Source of the DNA: Bedellia somnulentella
Taxonomy: Eukaryota > Arthropoda > Insecta > Lepidoptera > Bedelliidae
Assembly (NCBI GenBank): GCA_963576735.1
Contig: OY755177.1
Coordinates: 1,798,001 to 1,862,000, forward strand
Reading direction: 5' to 3'
DNA length: 64,000 bases
This document shows, piece by piece, positions 21,658 through 30,540 of this stretch (position 1 is its first letter; each line of letters starts with the position of its first letter). Below the pieces are notes generated by a model, which worked only from the letters and a program-made list of their open reading frames with translations, ran no database searches and was not told the DNA's origin. The translations under genes and the position numbers were made by a program.

Positions 21658-21881
21658 AAATAAAAAACATATTAATCTTATATCTACTTTGACTAGGACC
21701 TCATAGTACCACAACATGAATTAACGTTTACTTGAATAAGTGTAACTGCATTTATCATATCGATTTTAATTGAGCCGCATTGAACCGAAATCTCTCGAAA
21801 TCGAGACGTTTGAATTGGATGTAATAAGTTCGATTTTCCACCGGCTTTAAAAATGAGGGACTCAATTGGATTGTTTATACA

Positions 21882-22122
21882 TAAATACATATACTCACGG
21901 CTATATTTCCCTAGAAGGGGTAACCAGAGCTAAGGAATTATAAATTCCTCAGCCACTTTTGGAAGTTGAGTGGGGAAAAGATGGTAAGAATAAAGGTTTT
22001 TGGTGATGGGTCTCCAACCGCATTGCCCAAAAATCCAATAAAAAGCCCCAATACCCTTAGTCGCCTCCTACGACACCCGTGGGTAGAAAGGGGTAGCGAC
22101 ATTCTAATCCGGCACTACACGG
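21882..22122 (-). repeat. A-repeat, 'GGAAATAT' subfamily
   Basis: Has TATATTTCCCTAGAAGGGG and GAATTATAAATTCC, diagnostic of the subfamily also seen at 31300-31547, 46779/55690 and 63729. Confidence 0.85.
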
Positions 22123-22620
22123 ATTGGATGGATTGTTTATATTTGTATGTATATGTATGTTACGTGATTCCCCGTTAATCTTAGCCGTTAATAGTCAATC
22201 GATTTCTAAAATTCTTTTTTTTTTCGTTTGGATATACTTCCAAAGTGGTCTTAATTTAATATTTATCGGGTTTGGTTGCGTGGTAAAAATTTTGCTTTAA
22301 AAATATCAAAATGCATGGACGATTTTGCTGTTTTTGTTTATACTTCAAATTTTTTTATACATCAAATGGCTGAAGGAATCTAAAAAATACATTTGAAATT
22401 ACTGATTTACATTAAAGTTGAGAATGTGAGTTACTAATTTTGTAGACAACTGTGCATTGGTCGGCAAAAACTTGTTATAGGACACTGTGTTATTTATATT
22501 GCATTATATACTTTCAATCGGATTACTTATAAAATAAGAAACTAGTGAATATATATGCATATATTCCATTAAAAAAGGTGAGCTTCAGAAACAGAAAATA
22601 ATTTTTAGTTAGTTAGTTAG
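22123..22620. other. Unassigned AT-rich DNA
   Basis: No supported feature. Confidence 0.4.
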
Positions 22621-22622
22621 CA

Positions 22623-22893
22623 ACCGTGATAGCCCAGTGGGTAGAACACTCGGTTATCGTGCAAACGATTAGTGTTCAAATCCTGGGTCGGGCCTACATC
22701 AATTTGTCTTTTCTAAAGGTATATGTGTGGTTAATTTATCGGCGATGGGCCTGCCCCAATCACGTGAGTACACTGTCCAAGCAAAACGTGGGTACTCTGA
22801 ACACCAGGCGACAGTGTCACCTGATGTTCAGAAGTATAATTACCACAACCAACCTCTTCGGGGATATTCGGCGTGAAAGTTTGTGTTTGAGCT
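22623..22893 (+). repeat. B-repeat with intact tRNA-like head, internally deleted
   Basis: Head GTGATAGCCCAGTGGGTAGA with B-box GTGTTCAAATCC. The middle (about 22745) is deleted, joining to GATGGGCCTGCCCCAATCAC. Confidence 0.75.
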
Positions 22894-23033
22894 TTCTCTC
22901 ACCGTTAACAGCCATGATAAATTAACCAAACATATTACTTTAGAAAAGACAAATTGGTGTGGACCCGACCCGAGATTTTGAACCATTATCGTTGCACGAT
23001 AAGCGTTGTTTTACCCACTGAGCTATTAAGGTT
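22891..23033 (-). repeat. B-repeat head region, inverted
   Basis: Faces the previous copy: CTCTCACCGTTAACAGCCAT to CCCACTGAGCTATTA. Confidence 0.65.
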
Positions 23034-23069
23034 GCTTATCGATCGATATATATGTAAAAAAAAAACAGG

Positions 23070-23372
23070 CCTCTTTTGTAAAAAATTGTGACAGACATAT
23101 TCGAAATCTGAGAGACAACAACAACATTTCAATAACTAAATACAGATTGTCAAAAGTAAATACCTCTTTCATGGGGTTATGCGTAGTAATAAAATAGCTG
23201 AGGACATTTTAAATTTATCAGAAACCAAATTCAAAGCAGTAGTTAAAAGAAATCTTAGTTCGAAAGCCTATTATAATGTTAATGATTATATTAATGATAA
23301 AATGGCTTGGTTTTTTAATCTTTTTGTTCATGAAAACCTCATGTGGGGATTATTACTAATAAATAAAGAATA
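23070..23372 (+). mobile_element. LINE ORF2 C-terminus and 3' end
   Basis: The last frame (about 23180-23372) includes FKAVVKRNLSSKAYYNVNDY and NDKMAW, the usual C-terminal end of lepidopteran jockey-like ORF2 proteins, followed by AATAAATAAAGAATAAATAAAG. The upstream part (RHIRNLRDNNN) is in another frame, so the copy is dead. Confidence 0.6.
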
Positions 23373-23486
23373 AATAAAGGAAAGAAAAATTTCGACACAG
23401 GCGGGGATCGAACCCGCGACCTCGGGTAAACGCCCCGAGAGCGTCGAAATTTTTCTTTCCTTTATTTATTCTTTATTTATTAGTAA
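23353..23486. repeat. 44-bp perfect inverted repeat around a tRNA-like half
   Basis: Arms 23353-23396 and 23443-23486 are perfect reverse complements. The 46-bp loop holds, on the minus strand, the 3' half of a tRNA-like SINE head with T-arm GCGGG TTCGATC CCCGC. Confidence 0.9.
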
Positions 23487-23501
23487 ATGGCTTGGTGTCA
23501 T

Positions 23502-23735
23502 CCGGCAGTAGAATAGCACTACCCCATTTCTTCCGGTGGGTGAACGTAAGAGGCGACTAACGGTTTTGGGGCTTTTGAGGGATTTTTGGGCGATGCGGTT
23601 GGAGACCCATCACCAACAACCTTTATTTCACCATCTTTTCCCCACACAACTTCCAAAAGTGGCTGAGGATTTTCTGATTCCTTAGCTCTGGCTACCCGTT
23701 CTAGGGATTTATAGCCGTGAGTATATGTATGCATT
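23502..23735 (+). repeat. A-repeat, full length
   Basis: Consensus-like from GCAGTAGAATAGCACTACCC to GTGAGTATATGTATG. Confidence 0.85.
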
Positions 23736-23839
23736 TTAAAGGCCGGTAACACATACATGTATCGGCTGTACCGGAAAGTCACTTAACCTAGTAATTTCCG
23801 GTGGTTCGGTTCTTGCTGGCACTGAATACGTTTGCCGGA

Positions 23840-23975
23840 AACGTTGAAAATACCTCGATCTGGCTCACGATATCACCGACCAGTGACGTGACACCTCAAC
23901 GGAAATAATCTTAATTGTTTTCACCGCAAATGGGTAAATCTTACCAACCTCGTGACCAACTTAAGGGCGTCCCCG
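23840..23975 (+). pseudogene. Dong/R4-like retrotransposon fragment
   Basis: Parallels the C-terminal coding end of the intact element at 51879-55457: AAATACCTCGATCTGGCTCA, CGGAAATAATC, AATTGTTTTCACCGCAAATG, CGTGACCAACTTAAGG. Stops and frameshifts interrupt it. Confidence 0.6.
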
Positions 23976-25038
23976 GAAAAATAGGTTGATATTGATTGTT
24001 TGGAAATTCTATAAAGTCTGATTTGATGATATTGATATGACATGAATAAAATATATGTTGGTGATTAGTTCATGGTGTTAAAATTTGGTGTTTAACATTT
24101 TAATAATTTGTTGAAAAATATGATGAAAAAAATTGAATTGGAACATGCATTGTTTTCATAAAAACCGCATAGGCTCCACTGGCATAACATACATGTGAAC
24201 TCATTATGTGTCTATATACGCGTAGCTTTAAGATCTGTAACTTTGATGTTTAACTTTTCATTTAAACATTATAGTTATTCAATAAAACTAAATAAACTAC
24301 ATTTATTCTGCGCGCGCGTTTTTTCCGTCCCTGTCACTCTCAGTAAATTTGACGTAAGAGTGAGCGCAATAGCTGCAAAATGCGGGAAGGCCCTTAAAGC
24401 GGCTGGGCTTCTATAGATTGTAGCTTCCAGCAGAAACGGTGCTGTTTCCTACGACTTGTATTATGAATAGTTGTATGATGGTCCTTGAACTGGAACCCTT
24501 TTAACTCTTATAAACTTGTACTTGTACCTTATTCCACATTAAATATTATTACATAATAATAATAACAAGTAAATCTGATGCTCCTCAACTAATTTTTCTA
24601 AAACTTATAAGTATTTTTAATGCCTTAAAAGTGTCTAGATATCTTATATCTGTATGAAATTGTTGCGTTCCTGACTGACAGAAAGTTTTAGTGCTTTAGA
24701 TGAACACTAAGAAACGAAATACCTGAAATCCTCACGGGAACACAACTTCTGTAATTTACATTCCATCTATTTCGTATAAAGGATTGATTGATGCAAGAGG
24801 AAGGTTTACGTGTATAACATTGCAATTTCATGCAGCCGAAGCTGTGGTACGAAAAGCTAGTACTGAAATATGCAGATTAGAATATTAGTGTATTGAATTA
24901 AACTACACTTGCGTGATATAAAATTATGATAAACTTAATCTAATTAACTTGCAATGTTTTCTAATTATAGCACTGAGACAAACGTTATAAAAATAGATTT
25001 AAGTACAAGCACATACATTGTTCTTACTTGGTTATTTT
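23976..25038. other. Unassigned DNA
   Basis: A short CG-rich stretch at 24308-24415 is open (73 codons from 24195) but not recognisable. The rest is AT-rich with nothing supported. Confidence 0.35.
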
Positions 25039-25269
25039 TATAGCACTACCCCATTTCTTCCGGTCGGTGTATGTAAGAGGCCACTAACGGTTTTGGGGTT
25101 TTTAAGGGATTTTTGGGCGATGTGGTTTTAGACCCATCACCAACAACCTCTATTTTTACCTTCTTTTCCCACTCACATTTCCAAAAGTGGCTGAGGAATT
25201 TCTAATTCCTTAGCTCTGGCTACCCCTTTTACGGATTTACAGCCGTGAGTATAAGTAAGTAAGTAAGTT
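25039..25269 (+). repeat. A-repeat with (TAAG)n tail
   Basis: Near complete; the tail has changed to AAGTAAGTAAGTAAGT. Confidence 0.85.
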
Positions 25270-25407
25270 ATCTTTCTTCTTCATTTTCTCATTGATATGA
25301 AAATCTCACTCTAAATAATGTAAATAAAGATATTTATATAAGAGTTTCGCGTTAAAAAATACAAAAAATAACAGGAATAATGTCAAAATAATTAACAGTA
25401 TATAATA

Positions 25408-25676
25408 TTGTCTTTTCTAAAGTCATGTGTGGTTAATTTATCATGGTTGTTAACGGTGAGGGAAAACATCGTGAGGAAACCTACATGGCCGAGTTGTAGT
25501 CATGTGACAGTGTATTCGTATAACACGGCGATAGGCCTGCCGAATATCACGTGAGTACACTGTCTAAGCAAAACGTGGGTGCTTTGGACCCTAGGTGGCG
25601 CTGTCACGTTGTGCATAAGTATTGGTGCCCTGCCAACCCCTTCGGGGATAAAACGGCGTGAACGTTTATGTTATGT
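25408..25676 (+). repeat. B-repeat, 5'-truncated
   Basis: From TTGTCTTTTCTAAAGTCATG to ATAAAACGGCGTGAACGTTT and a TTATG tail. Confidence 0.75.
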
Positions 25677-25837
25677 AACATTATTAACACGCGTAGTGTA
25701 TTAATTAAAATACTATTGATTAATTGACACGTCGAATCTAGCAGGGAGAAAATATTCACTTTCTAATGTAAAAATCCAGCAGTTATTCATGATTATTATT
25801 GATCTTTAAGATTATCTCTATCTTTTTATATCAGTTT

Positions 25838-26080
25838 GCTATGTAGTGTCGGCCTAGAATAGCACTAGCCCATTTCTTCCGGTGGGTGTACGTAAGAGGC
25901 GACTAACGGTTTTGGGGGCTTTTAAGGGATTTTTGGGCGATGCGGTTGGAGACCCATCACCGACAACCTTTATTTTACCATCTTTTCCCCACACAACTTT
26001 CCAAAAGTGGCTGAAGAATTTCTAATCCCTTAGCTCTGGCTTCCCCTTATAGGGATTTATAGCCGTGAGTATATGTATAT
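25838..26080 (+). repeat. A-repeat, full length
   Basis: From GCTATGTAGTGTCGGCCTAG to ATAGCCGTGAGTATATGTAT. Confidence 0.85.
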
Positions 26081-26337
26081 TGTTATATCAGCTGGAAGAA
26101 ACTAGCGGGAGTTTTATCGCACTTGCAAGTCTTGCACGATCGAGCTTTTAACTAGTTAACTCGTCGTATAGAACAGCCATCTCTTTCACAATTAAATTGT
26201 GTTGTATACTTTACCTCATTCTAACCGACAATTACGATAAACTGTGTTCGTGCTAAGCCCCTAGATACTGGTTTATATTTTAAACAGCTCGGCAATTTTT
26301 TTACTGTAAAGTATCGTTATTTTCATTGTTATTTTTT

Positions 26338-26527
26338 TAATTAGAAATTCCTCTGCCACTTTTGCAAAATTTGAGTGGGGAAAAGATGATAAAATAAAGG
26401 TTGTTGGTGATGGGTCTCCAACCGGACCGCCCAAAAAAACCTTAAAATCCGCAATACCGTTTGTCGCCTCTTACGTACAACCACCGGAAGAAATGGGCTA
26501 GTGCTATTCTAAGCCAACACTACACAG
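26338..26527 (-). repeat. A-repeat without tail
   Basis: Begins at TTAGAAATTCCTCTGCCAC; the tail side is lost. Confidence 0.75.
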
Positions 26528-26760
26528 CTTATACGCCACATAGAGAAAGCAAAAACTACATACAATTTCTTACAAAACGAGAAATGTCGCTGTATACGTA
26601 AACAATACCACGCTCCGTTGATCCGATGCAAAATAAACCTGTCAATCAATGAAGCGTGACATTGTGTTTTAAAATCAACTAGTTTTAGTATTCTATCCTA
26701 GTAGTATTCTAGTATTAGGATCTATTTGTGATATTTATTTATTGCAGGTCACTATTTTTT
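26528..26760. repeat. Block shared with 13712-13925
   Basis: Same order of sequence as in the inverted-duplication spacer, next to the head of an A-repeat in both places. Contains an extra TAGTATTCTA expansion near 26690. Confidence 0.65.
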
Positions 26761-26828
26761 ACAGCGAAACTAATGTAACATTTATTAAATTTATCAATAA
26801 GTATGGAATTGAATTCGATTGATATACA

Positions 26829-26966
26829 CCCGATTTCTGAATTGAGTATTCAAGCTGAGAACGACTTAAGTATCGTTTGGTCTCTTATCAGTTGTTAAGA
26901 TTTCAATGCGACAGAACGATACTTAAGTTGTTTTCCGCTGGAATACTCAATTCAGAAATCGGGCGA
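26829..26966. mobile_element. Short palindromic MITE
   Basis: Inverted ends CCCGATTTCTGAATTGAGTA / TACTCAATTCAGAAATCGGG, plus internal inverted blocks around ACTTAAGTATCGTT. About 138 bp, no coding capacity. Confidence 0.65.
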
Positions 26967-27289
26967 TAATCTATATTAAGGCTAATTTTTAAAGTCTGTC
27001 AATTAATAATTTTACCACAGACGGCGGCGGTATCCCTTACAAAGTTTCAATTATGTAAATAAAAGATATTATCACATTAAACTGTCATTTCCTAATGCCA
27101 ATGATCGAAAGATTTTGCCCGCAGGCGATCTTATAACTATTACTTTTTAGCAGTCCCAAAAATATCGAGAAAATCGCCCCCGTAATCCCGGGGACTGCAA
27201 AATTATGCCGGGCACTAAACTGAGATCTCTGGATTCTGAGATTGGAAGGCCTTGTATATTTTTAGGTATATGCTCATGAACTATACATG
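26967..27289. other. Unassigned DNA
   Basis: GC patch near 27170-27215; nothing recognisable. Confidence 0.35.
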
Positions 27290-28985
27290 TATAATAAAAT
27301 AATAATAATAATAAAAATTTATTCAGTTTTCAAAAGTACATAATATTCGTCTTAACCTAGTAAGTTATTTAAAGTACAAAATATAACATTTTCCTGTTCC
27401 TGAGCTAGGTAATTTACCTGTATTTCAGGCAACAATAAACAAAAAAGGCTTAAACTATCAGTTTTCATATAATGGTATTGGTAAGTAGTGTATAAATTAT
27501 TATCAGACTCGATTGTATCTAACTAATTGTATTATTATGATAAAAAAATAAAAACATCTTATATTAACTTATTATATTAAGCAATTCCTCTGATTCCGTG
27601 TATGTAAGATTTAAAAGCCACGATTGAAGTTTTTTCTTGCATTCAAAGTTGTTTAAGTTATATAATACTAGTAATCTATTAATTTTATTATATAAGTATG
27701 GACCTAAAAATATAAAGAATCTATTTGTAATGGAAAATTTTGCACTATAAGTATTCAAACATACTATATCCTTTCGCCTCCTGTTTAGTGTATCAGGGTT
27801 GAAGTGTAAGCTGGCATGCTGCTTTAGAACAGTGAATAGAATAAAGAGCTGGCGCACAGTTAGCACTTTGCATTGTTTATATAGTTCGGTAGTAGGGAAA
27901 TAGAAAGGGCGCGCTGTGGCTACTTTAAGTAGCGCTCTTTGAGCTCGTTCCAGTTTTAACATAGTGGTAATGCCAGCACCTCCCCAAGATTTTATGCAAT
28001 AAGTCAGTAAGGATTGACCAAGCGCTTGATAGATTTGTTTTATTAAAGCGTAGTCACATATGTGTCTCAACTTTTTAAATATTACTATAAGTTTTCTAAT
28101 TCTATTACAGAGTGCATTAATATGGACCTTAAAAGTTAAAGTAACATCGAGAGTAATTCCAAGATATTTGATGTTAATTGCTTTGGAGATAGTTGAGCAT
28201 GGGCATGGTGCGCTATCAGTGCAAGTGCGGTGATGTGCATAAAGCGGGGTATTAGCGAGTAATGGTGTAGAAGTGTTCCTTGCGAAAATCATATACATAG
28301 TTTTATCAGTGTTCAAGGACAGAAAATTATTAAAAAGCCAGTCATTCACAATACTAAAGCCAAATTGAGCGAATTTATAAGCTTCGTCTATTGTTTTTGC
28401 AGAAAAAAGTAAGGCTGTGTCATCTGCATATGAAACTATGGTGCCGTTATTAAGTTGGAGATTACATAGCTCATTAATATAAATCAAAAATAGGCTGGGT
28501 CCTAAGATACTACCCTGAGGGACGCCATAGGGGTGGTTTTTTGAAAATGTGCTATAATTGTCTCCAATTTTTAGGCACTGAAGTCTATTACTAAGATAAC
28601 TTTCAAATAATTTTAACTGAGTATCCCGAATGCCGATATTTTCTAATTTTCGCAATAAAATTGGAATTGAAATTGTATCAAAGGCTTTTTTGAGGTCGAG
28701 AAAAATCCCTATAACATGCATACCTTTGTCCAAATTTTGCACAATTTCATTTGTAAGGCAATGGACTGCGTCATCAGTAGATAACTTTTTACGGAAACCA
28801 AATTGACAACTTGAGAGAAAGGATATTTCATCTAAATATTTTATTAACCTACTGTTCATTATTTTTTCCAAAATTTTAGAGAAAGTGGGAAGAAAAGAAA
28901 TCGGTCTGTAATTATTTGGTTGGTTTTTATCCCCCGATTTATAAATCGGAATATGTATAACTAAGCACGTAGAGGTGTAACGACA
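27290..28985 (-). mobile_element. LINE (CR1/jockey-type), 5'-truncated
   Basis: A reverse-transcriptase frame (about 28985 to 27564) followed by a 3' UTR that ends in AAT/ATT repeats (27297-27316). The 5' end breaks abruptly near 28985. It lies about 1.4 kb upstream of the first identified receptor exon and in the opposite orientation. Confidence 0.75.
27564..28985 (-). CDS. Reverse transcriptase, LINE ORF2 C-terminal part
   Basis: An intact frame to the stop. Motifs in order: YRPISFLPTFSKILEKI (upstream of the first internal Met at 28871), FGFRKKLSTDDAV, IFLDLKKAFDTIS (motif A), GVPQGSILGPSLFLIYIN (motif B), SYADDTALL (YADD catalytic box), then the thumb and a C-terminal region ending near SWLLNLTYTESEE. 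Apurinic endonuclease and earlier domains are missing, so it cannot move by itself. The family is CR1/jockey-like, not resolved further. Confidence 0.75.
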   Translation of the reverse strand, partial: CRYTSTCLVIHIPIYKSGDKNQPNNYRPISFLPTFSKILEKIMNSRLIKYLDEISFLSSCQFGFRKKLSTDDAVHCLTNEIVQNLDKGMHVIGIFLDLKKAFDTISIPILLRKLENIGIRDTQLKLFESYLSNRLQCLKIGDNYSTFSKNHPYGVPQGSILGPSLFLIYINELCNLQLNNGTIVSYADDTALLFSAKTIDEAYKFAQFGFSIVNDWLFNNFLSLNTDKTMYMIFARNTSTPLLANTPLYAHHRTCTDSAPCPCSTISKAINIKYLGITLDVTLTFKVHINALCNRIRKLIVIFKKLRHICDYALIKQIYQALGQSLLTYCIKSWGGAGITTMLKLERAQRALLKVATARPFYFPTTELYKQCKVLTVRQLFILFTVLKQHASLHFNPDTLNRRRKDIVCLNTYSAKFSITNRFFIFLGPYLYNKINRLLVLYNLNNFECKKKLQSWLLNLTYTESEELLNIIS

Positions 28986-29094
28986 AACTGTGACTTTTCA
29001 TTTGAAAAACCAGTGATATAATGTAATGTTTATTTTTTACTCCACTTCCAAATTCTCTGACCATTCAGACATTGAGCTTACAGCTGGTAGTAAT

Positions 29095-29240
29095 AGGTGT
29101 GGTTGTCTGGAAGAGATCGCTTTTAGCGATTAGACCGCCAATTGTACCTCACTGTAAACTGTTTGAACATATTATTACTTTTGTAAATTTGTGTTTGATG
29201 TGCAATAAAGAGTTATTCTATTCTATTCTAATATTTCTTG
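29095..29240 (+). mobile_element. LINE 3'-UTR fragment
   Basis: GTTGTCTGGAAGAGATCGCT block and ATTCTATTCTA tail; same family as 405-720. Confidence 0.65.
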
Positions 29241-29559
29241 GACAACAAGATTGTTCATATAATATTAAGTAATTTATTTTCTTAACTACCGTGTTGAAAA
29301 TAGCCGTACCACAACTGTGAGTTCAAATCTTTACAGCGCTTGGTGTATGAAAAATCCGCTTCGACTGTAATCATTACTTTGCTTACTTGTATTATTAATA
29401 CACGACCGTGCAGTGATAGAAGTAGGCTTCTCAAAATTTCTACTACGATTATTTATCCGCTTCTTTTTATTATTAACTTTTAACGATTAATGACTTTTAA
29501 GGTATTACCTTTGAAATTCGTTAATCATTAGTATACGACGCCTACCACGTCGTAATTTA

Positions 29560-29807
29560 GGGCCGGCGCTGACTGCCGGCATGGCATGGCAAAGGATTTC
29601 GGTACAGATATAGCATTTTTAATCTTATTACCATATAGAATTCATTTTGACACAACGATGCCGAGGGAGGCCGCAGTAGAACAGAACGTCGGCATCGTTG
29701 TGTCAAAATGAAGTAAAATGAATTCTATACTCATTGTAATAAGATTAAAAATGCTATATCTGTACCGAAATCCTTTGCCATGCCATGCCGGCAGTCAGCG
29801 CTGGCTC
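29560..29807. mobile_element. Harbinger-like palindromic MITE
   Basis: Long inverted arms (29560-29630 and 29738-29807) starting GGGCCGGCGCTGACTGCCGG, with an inner inverted pair TTTTGACACAACGATGCC. Flanked by TTA on both sides (29557-29559, 29808-29810), the usual PIF/Harbinger 3-bp target. 248 bp, no ORF. Confidence 0.75.
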
Positions 29808-29845
29808 TTACGTGCCCGCTGCTCAATTTGAGAGCACAACTTTGT

Positions 29846-30000
29846 AGTATTTTATCACTCACAACTTACAAATCAAAACATAAACCAAAATTCTCATCCA
29901 GCGGAACCGCGTTCATCAACGATCCGACGCTAACCGACTTAACGGCCGCCACGGTTACAGCTGGCGGCGGCGGCGCTGCTGCTGGTGCTGTTCCTGTCGT
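29846..30000 (+). pseudogene. Ghost copy of the receptor signal-peptide exon
   Basis: Matches 30239-30396: intron block (ACAACTTACAAATCAAAACA, ATCCAGCGGAACCG), splice acceptor TTACAG, and the first 13 codons of the exon, which still read as a hydrophobic leader (LLLVLFLS). An A-repeat cuts it at 30001, so it cannot serve as an exon. Confidence 0.8.
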
Positions 30001-30001
30001 A

Positions 30002-30234
30002 TACATACATATATATACTCACGTCTATAAATCCCTGAAAGCGGTAGCCAGAAAATCAGAATCTAAAAATTATTCAGTTATTTTTGGATTTCAAGTGGGG
30101 AAAGGATTGTATAAATGGTTTGCCAACCGCATCACCCAAAAATCACTTAAAAAGTTCCGACACCCATAGTTGCCTTTTACGATCACCCATGGGAAGAAAT
30201 GGGGTAGTTTTAATCTAAGCTGACACTGCACATC
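30002..30234 (-). repeat. A-repeat between duplicated exon copies
   Basis: Full-length diverged copy, from ATACATACATATATACTCAC to CTGACACTGCACAT. It sits at the junction of the two exon copies. Confidence 0.8.
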
Positions 30235-30354
30235 ATGTTGATATTTTATATCCCACAACTTACACATCAAAACATAACACAAACTTTTCATCCAGCGGAA
30301 CCGGGTGTATCAACGATCCGTCGCCAACCAACGTCACGGCTGTCGCGGTGACAG

Positions 30355-30540
30355 CTGTTGGCGGCGACGGCGCTGCTGCTGGTGCTGTCGCTGTCGTCGC
30401 CGGCCGCCGCCAACCCCGACGCCAAACGACTGTACGACGATCTGCTGTCGAACTACAACAAGTTGGTGCGACCCGTGCATAATGTTAGCGCGGCTCTCAG
30501 CGTCAAGATCAAGCTTAAATTGTCGCAGCTTATTGATGTG
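30355..30540 (+). CDS. nAChRα: nAChR exon: signal-peptide core and mature N-terminus
   Basis: Acceptor GTGACAG, then 62 codons in phase 0 to GATGTG, donor GTGAGT. It holds the hydrophobic leader core ([14 protein letters not shown]) with a likely cleavage before [18 protein letters not shown], and the N-glycosylation site NVSA. An in-frame TGA at 30349 shows the frame must enter by splicing. The canonical insect motif NVSDAL is NVSAAL here. Confidence 0.9.

Noticed and set aside
24195..24416. 73-codon frame ending VSAIAAKCGKALKAAGLL
   Set aside because: Plausible composition at its end, but no splice site, promoter or recognisable domain.
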